A stretch of DNA of 64,000 bases from Corynebacterium tuscaniense. GTDB taxonomy: Bacteria > Actinomycetota > Actinomycetes > Mycobacteriales > Mycobacteriaceae. The notes below the pieces were generated by a model. It was not told the origin of the DNA, made no database searches, and saw nothing but the letters and a program-made list of their open reading frames with translations. Positions 19,222 to 28,267 of this stretch are shown here, in pieces; the stretch's first letter is position 1; each line of letters begins with the position of its first letter. The stretch spans positions 100,851-164,850 of the forward strand of contig NZ_VXKH01000001.1 in the NCBI RefSeq assembly GCF_008693065.1, written 5' to 3'. Made by a program: the position numbers and the translations under genes.

Positions 19222-21393
19222 TTAACCCTCGATGATCTGAAGATCCTCGAGGGTTTCTTCATTCCGGTAAGGCAGATCCAGCGCGTCAAAGATTGGCTGG
19301 AAGTTTTGCCACATCACCGGGGCGGTGGATTCCGCGTAGGCGTTGGAGATGTGGTTCTGGTCGCGGTAGACGTAAATGTTGCCGATGATCGGCGGGCAGT
19401 AGGTCTCTTCGCAGAACCAGTCAGCCGTATCAACTGTCCACTGTTTATCCGCAGAAGAGAGATACTTCTCCGCCGGATTTGTGGGGGCGTAGACGGTGGA
19501 GCGCAGAGTGGAGCAGTCCTTCATCGTGTTGTTAGCAAGGAGACACTCATTCGGGTCCATGTGCTCACCTTCGCGGGAAAAGACCCACGGGTTATCGCGC
19601 AGCCCCACGAAAGGAATGTCATTCAAACGCAGCTTGTCCCACACGGTGGCGTAAGCATCAGGAACAATATCTGGGCCGATACCGCCGGAACCAGCACGGC
19701 CAGCAGGTCGGGTGGCATTGGAGATAGTGAGGTCTGGCTGCAGTGCGATGATTTCCGCAAAAGCATTGCGGGACCATTCAGCGCAGACCTCCGATACCGT
19801 ATCCAAATCGTCCAAGACCAATGGGCATTCCTGGCGTACGTAGGTGATTACTTTGAAGCCACGCTCACGGCCAATCTTGTCCAACGGGACAATCCACGGT
19901 TCCGCGTGCGAGCCACCGAAAAGAACCACTGTGACATCGGACTCAGGGTCACCGAAAACACAGCCTTCGTGGGGGAGTAAGTCGCCCGGCTGGTCCATGA
20001 AAATCATGCAGCCACGATCAACGGTTGGGGGCCACATGTCCGAAATGAAATGCGGGTCCGGAGCGGCCAAAGCGCGAGGCACATCAGCGCCAAAATGCGC
20101 CATGGCACCCGGATAAAGTGCGGGGTCAAGCTTGCCACTGGCCTGAGCTACCTGCTTGTTGAACATAGGCAAGATCGCCAGCATGCCGGCGAGAAGTACA
20201 GCGATGGCGACGCCACCGACGGCGCGGGCGCGTCCAGAGAACGTCGATAAGCTAGCAATCGCATTACGCACCGGCCGATCTGTTGCCTTCGGCCGTTTCC
20301 CGTGCTGCCGCAACGGATCCTCAACGAATGTGTACGTCACGTGCGCCAAGAACAACGAGACCACGATGACACCGATGCCCAGCAGCACGGAAGGCTCCTT
20401 GTTGCCCGTATATACGGTGACCAAGATGAGCAAAGGCCAGTGCCACAAGTACAGGGAGTAAGCGACTTTGCCCAGCCACGTCATCGGAGACGAAGCGAGC
20501 AGCTTAGCCACAACATGCTGCGGGCCACTGAGTACAACGAGTGCCGCACCTAGAAGCGGAATCAAAGCGGCGGGGCCCGGGAAAGCAAGGGAAGTGGGAA
20601 TGACGAAGCCGGTTGCAGCAATCATCGTGACACCCAAGCCAGCAGCAGGTGCCTGCAGCCTCGTGGGCACTGCAACCTTGGCAGGCAACATGGCCAGCAA
20701 AGCACCGAAACTCAGCTCCCACAAACGGGAAGGGAGAGCATAGTAATTTGCCGCCGTACCCACGAGGCCAAAACGTGATGCGTAAGCGAATGATGCAATG
20801 GTAATCAGCGCGAGGACCACCACAATCCAACGGCGCAGCCGCTGAATCCCCACATGAACGCGGGTAGCCAAAATAGCAACGAGGATGCCGGAGGTAATGG
20901 CAAAGAGATAGAACTGCCCCTGCACGCTCATGGACCACAGGTGCTGCAACGGTGATGTCTGTGAACCCGCGGCCGCATATGCGGCATCCTGGCTGCTCAG
21001 CTCGTAGTTCTGGTAGTAGAGCACGGAGGCTTTGAACTGGCGAGCAATATCCACGTTCATGACCTGGGGTGTGAGATACCGAATACCGGCATACACAGCC
21101 GTGAGCACCACCGCCAAGGCGGGAAGGAGCCTGCGCGCGGTACGCCAGAAAGGCCACCATGGGTTCAGCGAAGAATTCGGGCGCAAGGCATAGCGCAACT
21201 GCGCACCCATGAAGAAATAGCCCGACAGCAACAGGAACACGTCCACGCCACCAGAAACCCTGCCCACAAACACGTGGAACACAACAACGAGTGCGATAGA
21301 AAAACCACGCAAACCATCAAGGTCAAAGCGGTACGATGATGACGGCACCGGCTGCCTAGCCGTTGTTTGAGGTGTGCGAACTGAGGTTGTCAT
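19222..21393 (-). CDS. Acyltransferase-3 membrane protein with SGNH domain
   Basis: This is a 723-residue protein of the OafA/YrhL type, which transfers acyl groups to cell-surface sugars. Residues 20-380 form the AT3 membrane domain with about ten helices: FDLDGLRGFSIALVVVFH, then GVDVFLLLSGYF. Residues 400-425 form a further membrane segment. The extracytoplasmic C-terminal part is a SGNH-hydrolase-like domain with VVLFGGSHAEPW as the nucleophile block and YRDQNHISNAYA as the Asp-His block. In corynebacteria such proteins can modify arabinogalactan, mycolate lipids or other glycans; the target cannot be told from sequence. It is transcribed alone, convergent to ffh and divergent from rpsP. 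Confidence 0.85.
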   Translation of the reverse strand: MTTSVRTPQTTARQPVPSSSYRFDLDGLRGFSIALVVVFHVFVGRVSGGVDVFLLLSGYFFMGAQLRYALRPNSSLNPWWPFWRTARRLLPALAVVLTAVYAGIRYLTPQVMNVDIARQFKASVLYYQNYELSSQDAAYAAAGSQTSPLQHLWSMSVQGQFYLFAITSGILVAILATRVHVGIQRLRRWIVVVLALITIASFAYASRFGLVGTAANYYALPSRLWELSFGALLAMLPAKVAVPTRLQAPAAGLGVTMIAATGFVIPTSLAFPGPAALIPLLGAALVVLSGPQHVVAKLLASSPMTWLGKVAYSLYLWHWPLLILVTVYTGNKEPSVLLGIGVIVVSLFLAHVTYTFVEDPLRQHGKRPKATDRPVRNAIASLSTFSGRARAVGGVAIAVLLAGMLAILPMFNKQVAQASGKLDPALYPGAMAHFGADVPRALAAPDPHFISDMWPPTVDRGCMIFMDQPGDLLPHEGCVFGDPESDVTVVLFGGSHAEPWIVPLDKIGRERGFKVITYVRQECPLVLDDLDTVSEVCAEWSRNAFAEIIALQPDLTISNATRPAGRAGSGGIGPDIVPDAYATVWDKLRLNDIPFVGLRDNPWVFSREGEHMDPNECLLANNTMKDCSTLRSTVYAPTNPAEKYLSSADKQWTVDTADWFCEETYCPPIIGNIYVYRDQNHISNAYAESTAPVMWQNFQPIFDALDLPYRNEETLEDLQIIEG
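19224..19259 (+). terminator. Terminator of ffh inside the convergent gene's end
   Basis: AACCCTCGA (19224-19232) pairs with TCGAGGGTT (19247-19255), followed by TCTTC. The stem is also coding sequence for the last residues (EDLQIIEG) of the acyltransferase on the other strand. Confidence 0.7.
20242..20252 (+). repeat. Exact copy 4 of the 11-mer
   Basis: Inside the acyltransferase gene; minus-strand codons read SLST. Confidence 0.9.
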
Positions 21394-21715
21394 CGAGCTT
21401 GTGTCACAGAAAATAGGGGATACAGAGGAAGTGAAAGTACTTAACCTTCCGGTGACCTTACCTCTGATAGGGGGCAGAGCTATAACCGAACGCCGTGCAG
21501 CGTGCCGGTTTTGGTGTAGATAGCACTTCCCAGGTAAGGTATTTCCGGTTGCCTAGCAACACACCTGCGTTAGCGTCGGACCCGACGGGAATGATCCATT
21601 CCCCTTCGCCCGGCCCTAGTCACACGCAGACGAAAACCAAGGGCTGAACCGGCCCGCCGATCATGCGGCGGGTGTCTGAACTGCCCAGTGACCGATAGTA
21701 AAGGACTTTTACACC
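21394..21715. promoter_or_regulatory. Divergent intergenic region with rpsP leader
   Basis: The 322 bp between the acyltransferase and rpsP carry no open frame that I can support. They must hold two divergent promoters. The rpsP side contains the hairpin CCCGCCG-ATCATG-CGGCGGG at 21653-21672, about 45 bp before the ATG and not followed by a T-run. AAAGGACTT at about 21700 is the rpsP ribosome-binding site. Confidence 0.5.
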
Positions 21716-22246
21716 ATGGCTGTCAAGATCAAGCTGCAGCGTCTGGGCAAGATCCGTAATGCCCAGTACCGCGTTGTCATCGCCGATGCCCGCACCCGCC
21801 GTGACGGTGCCGTCATTGAGAACATTGGTATCTACCACCCGAAGGAAGAGCCGTCGCTCATCAAGATTGATTCTGAGCGCGCTCAGTACTGGCTCGGCGT
21901 CGGCGCCCAACCGACCGAACCGGTGCTCGCACTGCTGAAGGTGACCGGTGACTGGCAGAAGCACAAGGGCCTCGACGGCGCTGAAGGCACCCTCAAGGTT
22001 GCTGAAGAGAAGCCGTCCAAGCTCGACCTGTTCAACCAGGCTCTGGAGGAGGCTTCCAACGGCCCGACCGCTGAGGCCATCACCGAGAAGCGCAAGAAGG
22101 CTAAGGAAGAGGCAGAGGCTAAGGCCGCTGCTGAAGCCGAGGCGGAGGCAAAGGCTGCTGCAGAGGCAGAAGCTGCTGAGGCTGCTGAGGAAGCTCCGGC
22201 TGAGGGGGCCGAAGAAGAGAAGACTGAGGAGTCCGAGGAGAACTAA
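21716..22246 (+). CDS. rpsP: Ribosomal protein S16
   Basis: This is a small-subunit ribosomal protein needed for 30S assembly. The S16 core occupies residues 1-80 ([35 protein letters not shown]). The tail, from about residue 115, is a low-complexity Ala/Glu/Lys stretch with repeated [12 protein letters not shown], bringing the length to 176 residues against about 80-90 in most bacteria. Long tails of this kind are usual in actinobacteria. rimM and trmD follow. Confidence 0.97.
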   Translation: MAVKIKLQRLGKIRNAQYRVVIADARTRRDGAVIENIGIYHPKEEPSLIKIDSERAQYWLGVGAQPTEPVLALLKVTGDWQKHKGLDGAEGTLKVAEEKPSKLDLFNQALEEASNGPTAEAITEKRKKAKEEAEAKAAAEAEAEAKAAAEAEAAEAAEEAPAEGAEEEKTEESEEN

Positions 22247-22336
22247 ACTCCCTCCTCCAGTATTGAAGCGACTGCCTGTGTGCCACTAGGTGCGCGGGCA
22301 GTTTTGCATTAATGGGTGCTGGTAGCCTTAGCTCCC

Positions 22337-22837
22337 ATGAAGTTGCTCATCGGCAAAGTAGTCAAGTCCCACGGTGTTAAAGGGGAGGTCGCCGTGGAAG
22401 TGTTGACCGACGAGCCGGAGATCCGTTACGCAGTGGGGGAAGTGCTCCACGGCAAACAGGCGGGGAAAGAACAAGACCTGACTATTGCATCGGTGCGTCC
22501 GCATCAGAAGCGCCTGCTGGTCACTTTTGAGGAGATCCCGGATCGCACCGCCGCGGATTCATTGCGGGGGATGCAGTTCTTTGCCGAGCCCTTGGAGCGT
22601 GATGAGGATTCGGATGAGTTCTACGACCATGAACTCATCGGCCTGAAGGTCGTGCAGGATGGTGAGGAGATCGGGGAGGTCACCGGCGTGATGGATACCC
22701 CGAACCGGAAAATCTTGGAGATTGCCTACCAGGGCAGGGAAGTGCTGGTTCCCTTCGTCATGGACATCGTCCCGGAGGTGAATCTGGAGGAAGGCTTCCT
22801 GGAAATCACCCCGCCGGAAGGGTTGCTGGACCTATGA
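22337..22837 (+). CDS. rimM: Ribosome maturation factor RimM
   Basis: RimM helps fold the 3' domain of 16S rRNA and interacts with S19. The 166-residue protein has the N-terminal RimM domain (LLIGKVVKSHGVKGEVAV) and a C-terminal PRC-barrel (DHELIGLKVV through PFVMDIVPEVNLE). I chose the ATG at 22337; a GTG at 22316 would add seven residues without family support. The stop overlaps the trmD start (ATGA). Confidence 0.94.
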   Translation: MKLLIGKVVKSHGVKGEVAVEVLTDEPEIRYAVGEVLHGKQAGKEQDLTIASVRPHQKRLLVTFEEIPDRTAADSLRGMQFFAEPLERDEDSDEFYDHELIGLKVVQDGEEIGEVTGVMDTPNRKILEIAYQGREVLVPFVMDIVPEVNLEEGFLEITPPEGLLDL

Positions 22838-24012
22838 CGGGCACGCCGGCGTTGAGGATTGACGCGATAACAATCTTCCCGGACTATCTCGAGCCCATGC
22901 GGCATGCGCTATTGGGCAAGGCGATTGAGCAAGAGATCCTGGCTGTTGGGGTGCACGATCTGCGGGATTGGGCCACGGGCGGCCACAAGGCGGTGGATGA
23001 TTCGCCACTGGGTGGTGGGCCAGGCATGGTGATGAAGCCGGACGTGTGGGGGCCGGCACTCGATGACATACACGCGGGCCGCGCAGGGTTTGACCTGGAC
23101 ACCGCGGCAGCACACCGCAATGACAAGGCGCGCCACGATGATGTAGCAGAGGTTGTTGCGCGCCCATACACCCTCCCAGCTGATGTGCGCGAGGGCGAAG
23201 ACCCGGAGGCGCCATTGCTGTTGGTGCCCACACCGGCTGGTAAGCCGTTCACGCAAGCTGATGCGCAAGCCTGGTCGCGGGAGAACCACATTGTGTTCGC
23301 GTGTGGCCGATATGAGGGTATTGATCAACGCGTTTTTGAGGACGCGGCGCAGCGGTATCGCGTGCGCGAGGTGTCCATCGGTGATTACGTGCTCATCGGT
23401 GGGGAAGTTGCGGTGCTCGTCATCGTGGAGGCCGTCACGCGCCTCATCCCAGGCGTGCTGGGCAATACGGAAAGCCATGAAGATGACAGCTTCTCCGACG
23501 GCCTGTTGGAAGGCCCCAGCTACACCAAGCCGCGCGTGTGGCGCGGGATCGAAGCCCCGCCGGTGTTGACGTCGGGTGATCACGCCAAGGCGGAGCAGTG
23601 GCGTCGCGAGCAGTCCCTCAAGCGCACCAGAGAAGTGCGCCCGGAGCTCATCGACGCGGCAACTCTCACCGAAGAAGACCGCTTCATGCTCGATGCCCGC
23701 GACGTAGTGACGGAACTGGACGTGCTGGGCTGGAAGCCCGGCGCAGAAAAGAACATGCGCAGGGCGCTGAAGAAGGCCGGTTACCGTGTGGCGCAGATAA
23801 GCACAAAAGAGCGCGGAACGGACGTGTGTTTCGGTCCGTCGATGCTGGAAACGGAGTATGAGCGGCGTGAGGGGCATCCGAGCCCTGATCCGCTGGTGAA
23901 GCTGCGCGTCTACGGGCGTACAGCACTCAGTCTCACCGAGGCCACGCAAGCAGTGGTTGCGGCGCTGCCGAAGGGCGCGGATTGGTACGGTTCCACCGTG
24001 GTGCAGCCTTAA
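22834..24012 (+). CDS. trmD: tRNA (guanine37-N1)-methyltransferase with extra C-terminal domain
   Basis: TrmD methylates G37 next to the anticodon and prevents frameshifting. The catalytic SPOUT core is intact: IDAITIFPDYLEPMRHALLG, SPLGGGPGMVMKP, FACGRYEGIDQRV, the knot VSIGDYVLIGGEVAVLV, and LLEGPSYTKPRVW. Two features are odd. A charged insertion of about 45 residues (roughly 78-126) lies in the middle of the core, and the protein continues about 118 residues past the normal end (near residue 274) to a total of 392. The tail has mixed helix and strand and contains no motif I recognise. It starts with ATG overlapping the rimM stop. Confidence 0.93.
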   Translation: MTGTPALRIDAITIFPDYLEPMRHALLGKAIEQEILAVGVHDLRDWATGGHKAVDDSPLGGGPGMVMKPDVWGPALDDIHAGRAGFDLDTAAAHRNDKARHDDVAEVVARPYTLPADVREGEDPEAPLLLVPTPAGKPFTQADAQAWSRENHIVFACGRYEGIDQRVFEDAAQRYRVREVSIGDYVLIGGEVAVLVIVEAVTRLIPGVLGNTESHEDDSFSDGLLEGPSYTKPRVWRGIEAPPVLTSGDHAKAEQWRREQSLKRTREVRPELIDAATLTEEDRFMLDARDVVTELDVLGWKPGAEKNMRRALKKAGYRVAQISTKERGTDVCFGPSMLETEYERREGHPSPDPLVKLRVYGRTALSLTEATQAVVAALPKGADWYGSTVVQP

Positions 24013-24038
24013 GGAGTCCGCCGACTAGACTTCCCCGA

Positions 24039-26321
24039 ATGACTATCGCAGAGATTATCGCGAAAGAAATTCACGTCCGCGCCACCCAAGTAGAGGCTGC
24101 GCTCACCCTTCTGGCAGAGGGCAACACTGTGCCCTTCATTGCTCGTTACCGCAAGGAAGTCACGGGTGGGCTCGATGATGCGCAGTTGCGCCACATTGAG
24201 GAGCGTAATACCTACCTCGTTGAACTCGCTGAGCGGAAAGAGGCCGTGCTGGCGAGCATCGAGGAGCAGGGCAAGCTCACCGATGAGCTCAAACATGAGA
24301 TCCTCGCCGCCGACACGAAAGCCCGCGTGGAGGACCTCTATCTGCCGTACAAGAAGCGCCGCAAGACCAAGGCGGATATCGCGCGCGAAGCAGGCCTCGA
24401 AGAGCTGGAGCAATTGCTTATCGACGAGCCCCGCGCCAACCTCGAGACCACCGCTGAGAGGTTCATCTGCGAAGGATTCCCGGACACCAAGGCGGTGCTC
24501 GACGGTGCGCGGGCAATCCTGGTGGACCGTTTTGCCACTGATGCGGACCTGGTGGGTGCTGTGCGTGACCGTGTGTACGCCGAGGGCACGATGCGTTCTT
24601 CCGTGGCGGAAGGTAAGGAACAAGAGGGCGCGAAGTTCGCTGACTACTTTGAGTTCTCCGAGGATCTGACCAAGTTGCCGTCTCACCGGATTCTGGCGCT
24701 GTTTCGCGGGGAAGCAGAGGGCGTACTTACCCTCAATGTTGATCCGGGCGATGAGGCTGTCTACGAAGGCATGATCGCGGAGCGCTTTGACCTCCCCGTG
24801 CAGGATTCAGAGTGGTTGGCCAAGGCAGTGCGCTGGGGCTGGCGGACAAAGCTGCAGATCTCCGCGAACGTGGACGCACGTATGCGCCTGAAAGAGAAGG
24901 CCGATGAGGGTGCGCTGGAGGTCTTCAAAACCAACCTGCGTGATGTGCTCTTAGCAGCGCCCGCTGGCCAGCGGGCAACCCTGGCGCTTGATCCGGGTTA
25001 CCGCAATGGCGTGAAGTGCGCCGTGGTGGATAGAACCGGCAAGGTACTGGCCACCACGATTGTGTACCCGCACCAGCCACAGAATCGCTGGGATGCGTCG
25101 CGGGCGGAGCTTGCTGCTTTGGTGGCTGAACATGGTGTGGAGCTCATCGCGGTGGGCAATGGTACGGCATCGCGCGAATCCGAAAAGCTCGCCGGTGAAG
25201 TGGCCGACCTCATTGCGCAGGCAGGTGGCAAGCGGCCGACGCCGGTGATGGTGAGTGAGTCCGGTGCATCCATCTACTCAGCGAGTGCCATCGCGGCAGA
25301 AGAATTCCCGGACATGGATGTTTCCTTGCGCTCCGCCGTGTCCATCGCGCGGCGCCTGCAGGACCCGTTGGCAGAGTTGGTCAAGGTGGATCCGAAGTCC
25401 ATTGGCGTTGGCCAGTACCAGCATGACGTGAACCAGGTTGCGCTCGCCCAAACTCTGGACGCAGTGGTGGAAGATGCAGTGAACTCCGTTGGCGTGGACG
25501 TGAACACGGCGTCCGCGCCACTGCTGGAACGCGTGGCGGGGCTGTCTAATACGGTGGCTAAGAACATTGTGGCGTACCGCGATGAGCACGGCAGCTTCAC
25601 TAATCGCAAGGAGCTGGGCAAAGTTCCGCGCTTGGGTCCGAAGGCCTTTGAGCAGGCAGCGGGCTTCCTACGCATTCAGGGTGGTGCGGACCCGCTGGAT
25701 GCCTCGGCAGTGCACCCGGAGGCGTATCCGGTGGTGGAACGCATTGCCACCGCAACCGGAATGGACACCACCTCCCTCATCGGCAATACCGCGGTGTTGA
25801 CCAAACTTGCCCCCGCAGATTTCGCCGACGACACCTTTGGTGTGCCTACGGTGACAGACATCATCGCCGAGCTGGACAAGCCGGGGCGTGACCCGCGCCC
25901 GGAATTCACCACCGCCACGTTCAAAGAAGGCGTTAATGAGGTCAAGGACTTGAAACCCGGCATGATCCTGGAGGGCACGGTGACCAACGTTGCTGCCTTC
26001 GGCGCATTCGTGGATGTCGGCGTGCACCAGGATGGACTTGTGCATGTGTCCGCGATGAGCAATAAGTTCGTTTCCGACCCGCATGATGTGGTGCGATCCG
26101 GCCAGGTGGTCAAGGTGAAAGTGATGGACGTCGATGTCGCCCGCAATCGCATCGGCTTGTCGCTGCGGCTTGAGGACGAACCGGGGAAACCCAACAAGTC
26201 CAACAAACCCGCAGGGAAGAAGCGTGGGGCGGGGAACAGGGGACGTCGACAAGCGAAAAATGCGCAGCAAGCACAGGGCTCGATGGCGGATGCTTTGAAG
26301 CGGGCTGGATTTGGGAAGTGA
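24039..26321 (+). CDS. tex: Tex-like transcription accessory protein
   Basis: Tex is an RNA-binding protein that affects transcription and RNA quality control. The 760-residue protein shows the N-terminal Tex helices (GNTVPFIARYRKEVTGGLDD), a YqgF/RNase H-like domain (TLALDPGYRNGVKCAVVD), helix-hairpin-helix motifs (LLERVAGLSNTVAKNIVAYR) and a C-terminal S1 domain (GMILEGTVTNVAAFGAFVDV). The tail is basic and disordered. I chose the ATG at 24039; upstream in-frame codons overlap trmD. It holds one exact copy of the repeated 11-mer (LLIDE) and one variant near the end. Confidence 0.95.
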   Translation: MTIAEIIAKEIHVRATQVEAALTLLAEGNTVPFIARYRKEVTGGLDDAQLRHIEERNTYLVELAERKEAVLASIEEQGKLTDELKHEILAADTKARVEDLYLPYKKRRKTKADIAREAGLEELEQLLIDEPRANLETTAERFICEGFPDTKAVLDGARAILVDRFATDADLVGAVRDRVYAEGTMRSSVAEGKEQEGAKFADYFEFSEDLTKLPSHRILALFRGEAEGVLTLNVDPGDEAVYEGMIAERFDLPVQDSEWLAKAVRWGWRTKLQISANVDARMRLKEKADEGALEVFKTNLRDVLLAAPAGQRATLALDPGYRNGVKCAVVDRTGKVLATTIVYPHQPQNRWDASRAELAALVAEHGVELIAVGNGTASRESEKLAGEVADLIAQAGGKRPTPVMVSESGASIYSASAIAAEEFPDMDVSLRSAVSIARRLQDPLAELVKVDPKSIGVGQYQHDVNQVALAQTLDAVVEDAVNSVGVDVNTASAPLLERVAGLSNTVAKNIVAYRDEHGSFTNRKELGKVPRLGPKAFEQAAGFLRIQGGADPLDASAVHPEAYPVVERIATATGMDTTSLIGNTAVLTKLAPADFADDTFGVPTVTDIIAELDKPGRDPRPEFTTATFKEGVNEVKDLKPGMILEGTVTNVAAFGAFVDVGVHQDGLVHVSAMSNKFVSDPHDVVRSGQVVKVKVMDVDVARNRIGLSLRLEDEPGKPNKSNKPAGKKRGAGNRGRRQAKNAQQAQGSMADALKRAGFGK
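24416..24426 (-). repeat. Exact copy 5 of the 11-mer
   Basis: Inside tex, read as LLIDE. Confidence 0.9.
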
Positions 26322-26432
26322 CCCGGCATTATGCAAGAATAGTCGGGTCTTGTAGCCGACATGAACCGGTCGAGCACCCCAGGAGGGGAAGAGCCGCTAG
26401 GTTCCTCTGTCCAAATCTGAAAAGGAATTCGT

Positions 26433-26780
26433 ATGTCTAACGGCATCATCGATAAGGTCGACGCAGGCCAGCTGCGCGACGACATCCCGGACTTCCGTCC
26501 TGGCGACACCCTGGGCGTTCACGTCAAGGTGATCGAGGGTAGCGTCACCCGTACCCAGCTTTTCGAGGGTTTTGTTGTCCGTCGTCAGGGCTCCGGTATT
26601 CGTGAGACCTTCACCGTCCGCAAGATCTCCTTCGGCATCGGTGTGGAGCGTACCTTCCCGGTTCACTCCCCGAACATTGACCGCATTGAGGTTCTGCGTC
26701 GTGGCCGTGTCCGCCGTGCGAAGCTGTACTACATGCGCGATCTGCGCGGCAAGGCTGCCCGCATCAAGGAGCGTCGCTAA
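26433..26780 (+). CDS. rplS: Ribosomal protein L19
   Basis: L19 lies at the 30S-50S interface. The 115-residue protein has the family signatures [38 protein letters not shown] and the basic end [31 protein letters not shown] supplies the ribosome-binding site. A terminator-like stem follows before lepB. Confidence 0.97.
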   Translation: MSNGIIDKVDAGQLRDDIPDFRPGDTLGVHVKVIEGSVTRTQLFEGFVVRRQGSGIRETFTVRKISFGIGVERTFPVHSPNIDRIEVLRRGRVRRAKLYYMRDLRGKAARIKERR

Positions 26781-26793
26781 ATTTCAGCGCCCT

Positions 26794-26844
26794 AACGCCC
26801 TCTTTATCCACTGCGCACTCTCGCGTGGGAAGGGGGCGTTTCGC
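26794..26844 (+). terminator. Terminator-like stem after rplS
   Basis: AACGCCCTCTT (26794-26804) pairs with AGGGGGCGTT (to 26840) with a mismatch or wobble, followed by TTTCGC. The loop is long, so termination may be partial. Confidence 0.5.
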
Positions 26845-26869
26845 ATGCTCAGTGTTAAAGTGTTTCTCC

Positions 26870-27619
26870 GTGACTGATACCCCCCAGCGTCCTACTCACA
26901 CCGAAGAAGACCGCACGATGCCGTGGTATGTGGAGATCCCTATGGTGGTTCTTCTCACCCTCGGCCTGATCTTTTTGTTGCAAACATTCGTTGGCCGTGT
27001 GTACCTGATTCCGTCCGCATCCATGGAGCCCACGCTTCATGGTTGTGAGGGGTGCAATGGTGACCGCATCTTTGTGCAGAAGCTGTCCTACTATTTCTCT
27101 GACCCGGAGCCGGGGGATCTCGTGGTGTTTGAGGGAGCTCCATCGTGGAATACCTCCTACCAGTCCAACCGGTCGAACAACCCGTTTGTTGCTGGTTTGC
27201 AGCAGTTGGGGTCCTACGTCGGGCTCGTCCCACCGGATGAGAACAACTTGGTCAAGCGTGTGATTGCTACCGGCGGGCAGACAGTGTCCTGCCAAGAAGG
27301 CGACCCATCGGTGATGGTGGATGGCAAGCCCACAGACCAGTCTTTCATTCTTCAGCCGCCGGATAATCCGGTGCTGCCACAGAATGGTTCTGAGGCGTGT
27401 GGCGGCAAGTATTTTGGACCGTTGACAGTGCCGGAAGGCAATATTTTTGTGATGGGTGATAACCGCACCAATTCCATGGATTCGCGTTACCACATGGGTG
27501 ATGAGTTCCAGGGCACCATTCCGGAGAAGAACATCCGCGGTAAAGTCTCCTTCATCATTTTGCCGTTGACTCGTATTGGTCCGGTGAAAAACGGTGATGT
27601 GGAGCTGCTGCAGCAGTAA
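26870..27619 (+). CDS. lepB: Signal peptidase I
   Basis: LepB is anchored in the membrane and removes signal peptides of secreted proteins. One membrane helix lies near residues 20-42. The catalytic serine is in PSASMEPTL (about residue 51), and the catalytic lysine is in NLVKRVIATGG (about residue 127). The box GDNRTNSMDSRYH is conserved. I chose the GTG at 26870, which gives MTDTPQRPTH; an upstream ATG lies within the rplS terminator. It starts 90 bp after rplS and abuts rnhB. Confidence 0.95.
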   Translation: MTDTPQRPTHTEEDRTMPWYVEIPMVVLLTLGLIFLLQTFVGRVYLIPSASMEPTLHGCEGCNGDRIFVQKLSYYFSDPEPGDLVVFEGAPSWNTSYQSNRSNNPFVAGLQQLGSYVGLVPPDENNLVKRVIATGGQTVSCQEGDPSVMVDGKPTDQSFILQPPDNPVLPQNGSEACGGKYFGPLTVPEGNIFVMGDNRTNSMDSRYHMGDEFQGTIPEKNIRGKVSFIILPLTRIGPVKNGDVELLQQ

Positions 27620-28267
27620 ATGCGCAGGCTGAAACAGCTCCGTACGTACGATGCGGCGCTGGATAAAGCAGGTCTCGGTCCCGTTGCGGGTATTGATGAG
27701 GCGGGCCGTGGTGCCTGCTTTGGCCCCATCACCATCGCCGCGTGCATCCTGCCTTCGCGCCCACTGCTCGGGTTGGAGGAGCTCACGGATTCCAAGAAGC
27801 TCACGCCGAAGAAGCGCGAGGTGCTTTTCAATGAGGTGGTGTCCTCCGCCACCGCATACTCCATCGTGCACATCAGTGCCGGGGAGATTGATCGCCGTGG
27901 AATCCAAAACGCGAACCTCGATGGTGCCCGTCGCGCCATCTCCGAGTTGTCTGTTGAGCCAGGTTTTGTGCTTGTCGACGCCTTCCGGGTCCCCGGCCTC
28001 ACCACCCCCCAACTCCCCATCGTGGGTGGTGACTACACGGCGCGCTGCATTGCTGCGGCGAGCGTCCTGGCCAAAGTTAGCCGTGACCGCTTGATCATCC
28101 AGATGGCGGAGGAGTTTCCAGACTACGGCTTGAAGGGGCACAAGGGGTATGGGACGCAGGCTCATATGGATGCGGTGCGCCGCCACGGTGCGAGCCCTGA
28201 GCATCGCTACACTTATGCCAACGTTGCAGCAGCCCACCAAACGTATATGAGGAGCACGAGGCGATGA
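27620..28267 (+). CDS. rnhB: Ribonuclease HII
   Basis: RNase HII removes ribonucleotides from DNA-RNA hybrids. GIDEAGRGACFGPI carries the first Asp-Glu pair, ELTDSKKLTPKKRE the conserved lysine-rich motif, and LVDAFRVPG another catalytic aspartate. The C-terminus has YGTQAHMDAVRRHG. At 215 residues it has normal size. The ATG follows the lepB stop without a gap, and its own stop overlaps the next start. Confidence 0.95.
   Translation: MRRLKQLRTYDAALDKAGLGPVAGIDEAGRGACFGPITIAACILPSRPLLGLEELTDSKKLTPKKREVLFNEVVSSATAYSIVHISAGEIDRRGIQNANLDGARRAISELSVEPGFVLVDAFRVPGLTTPQLPIVGGDYTARCIAAASVLAKVSRDRLIIQMAEEFPDYGLKGHKGYGTQAHMDAVRRHGASPEHRYTYANVAAAHQTYMRSTRR

Noticed and set aside
22095..22240. Ala/Glu-rich end of rpsP as a frameshift artefact
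   Set aside because: Long acidic S16 tails are usual in actinobacteria, and the frame closes cleanly before rimM.
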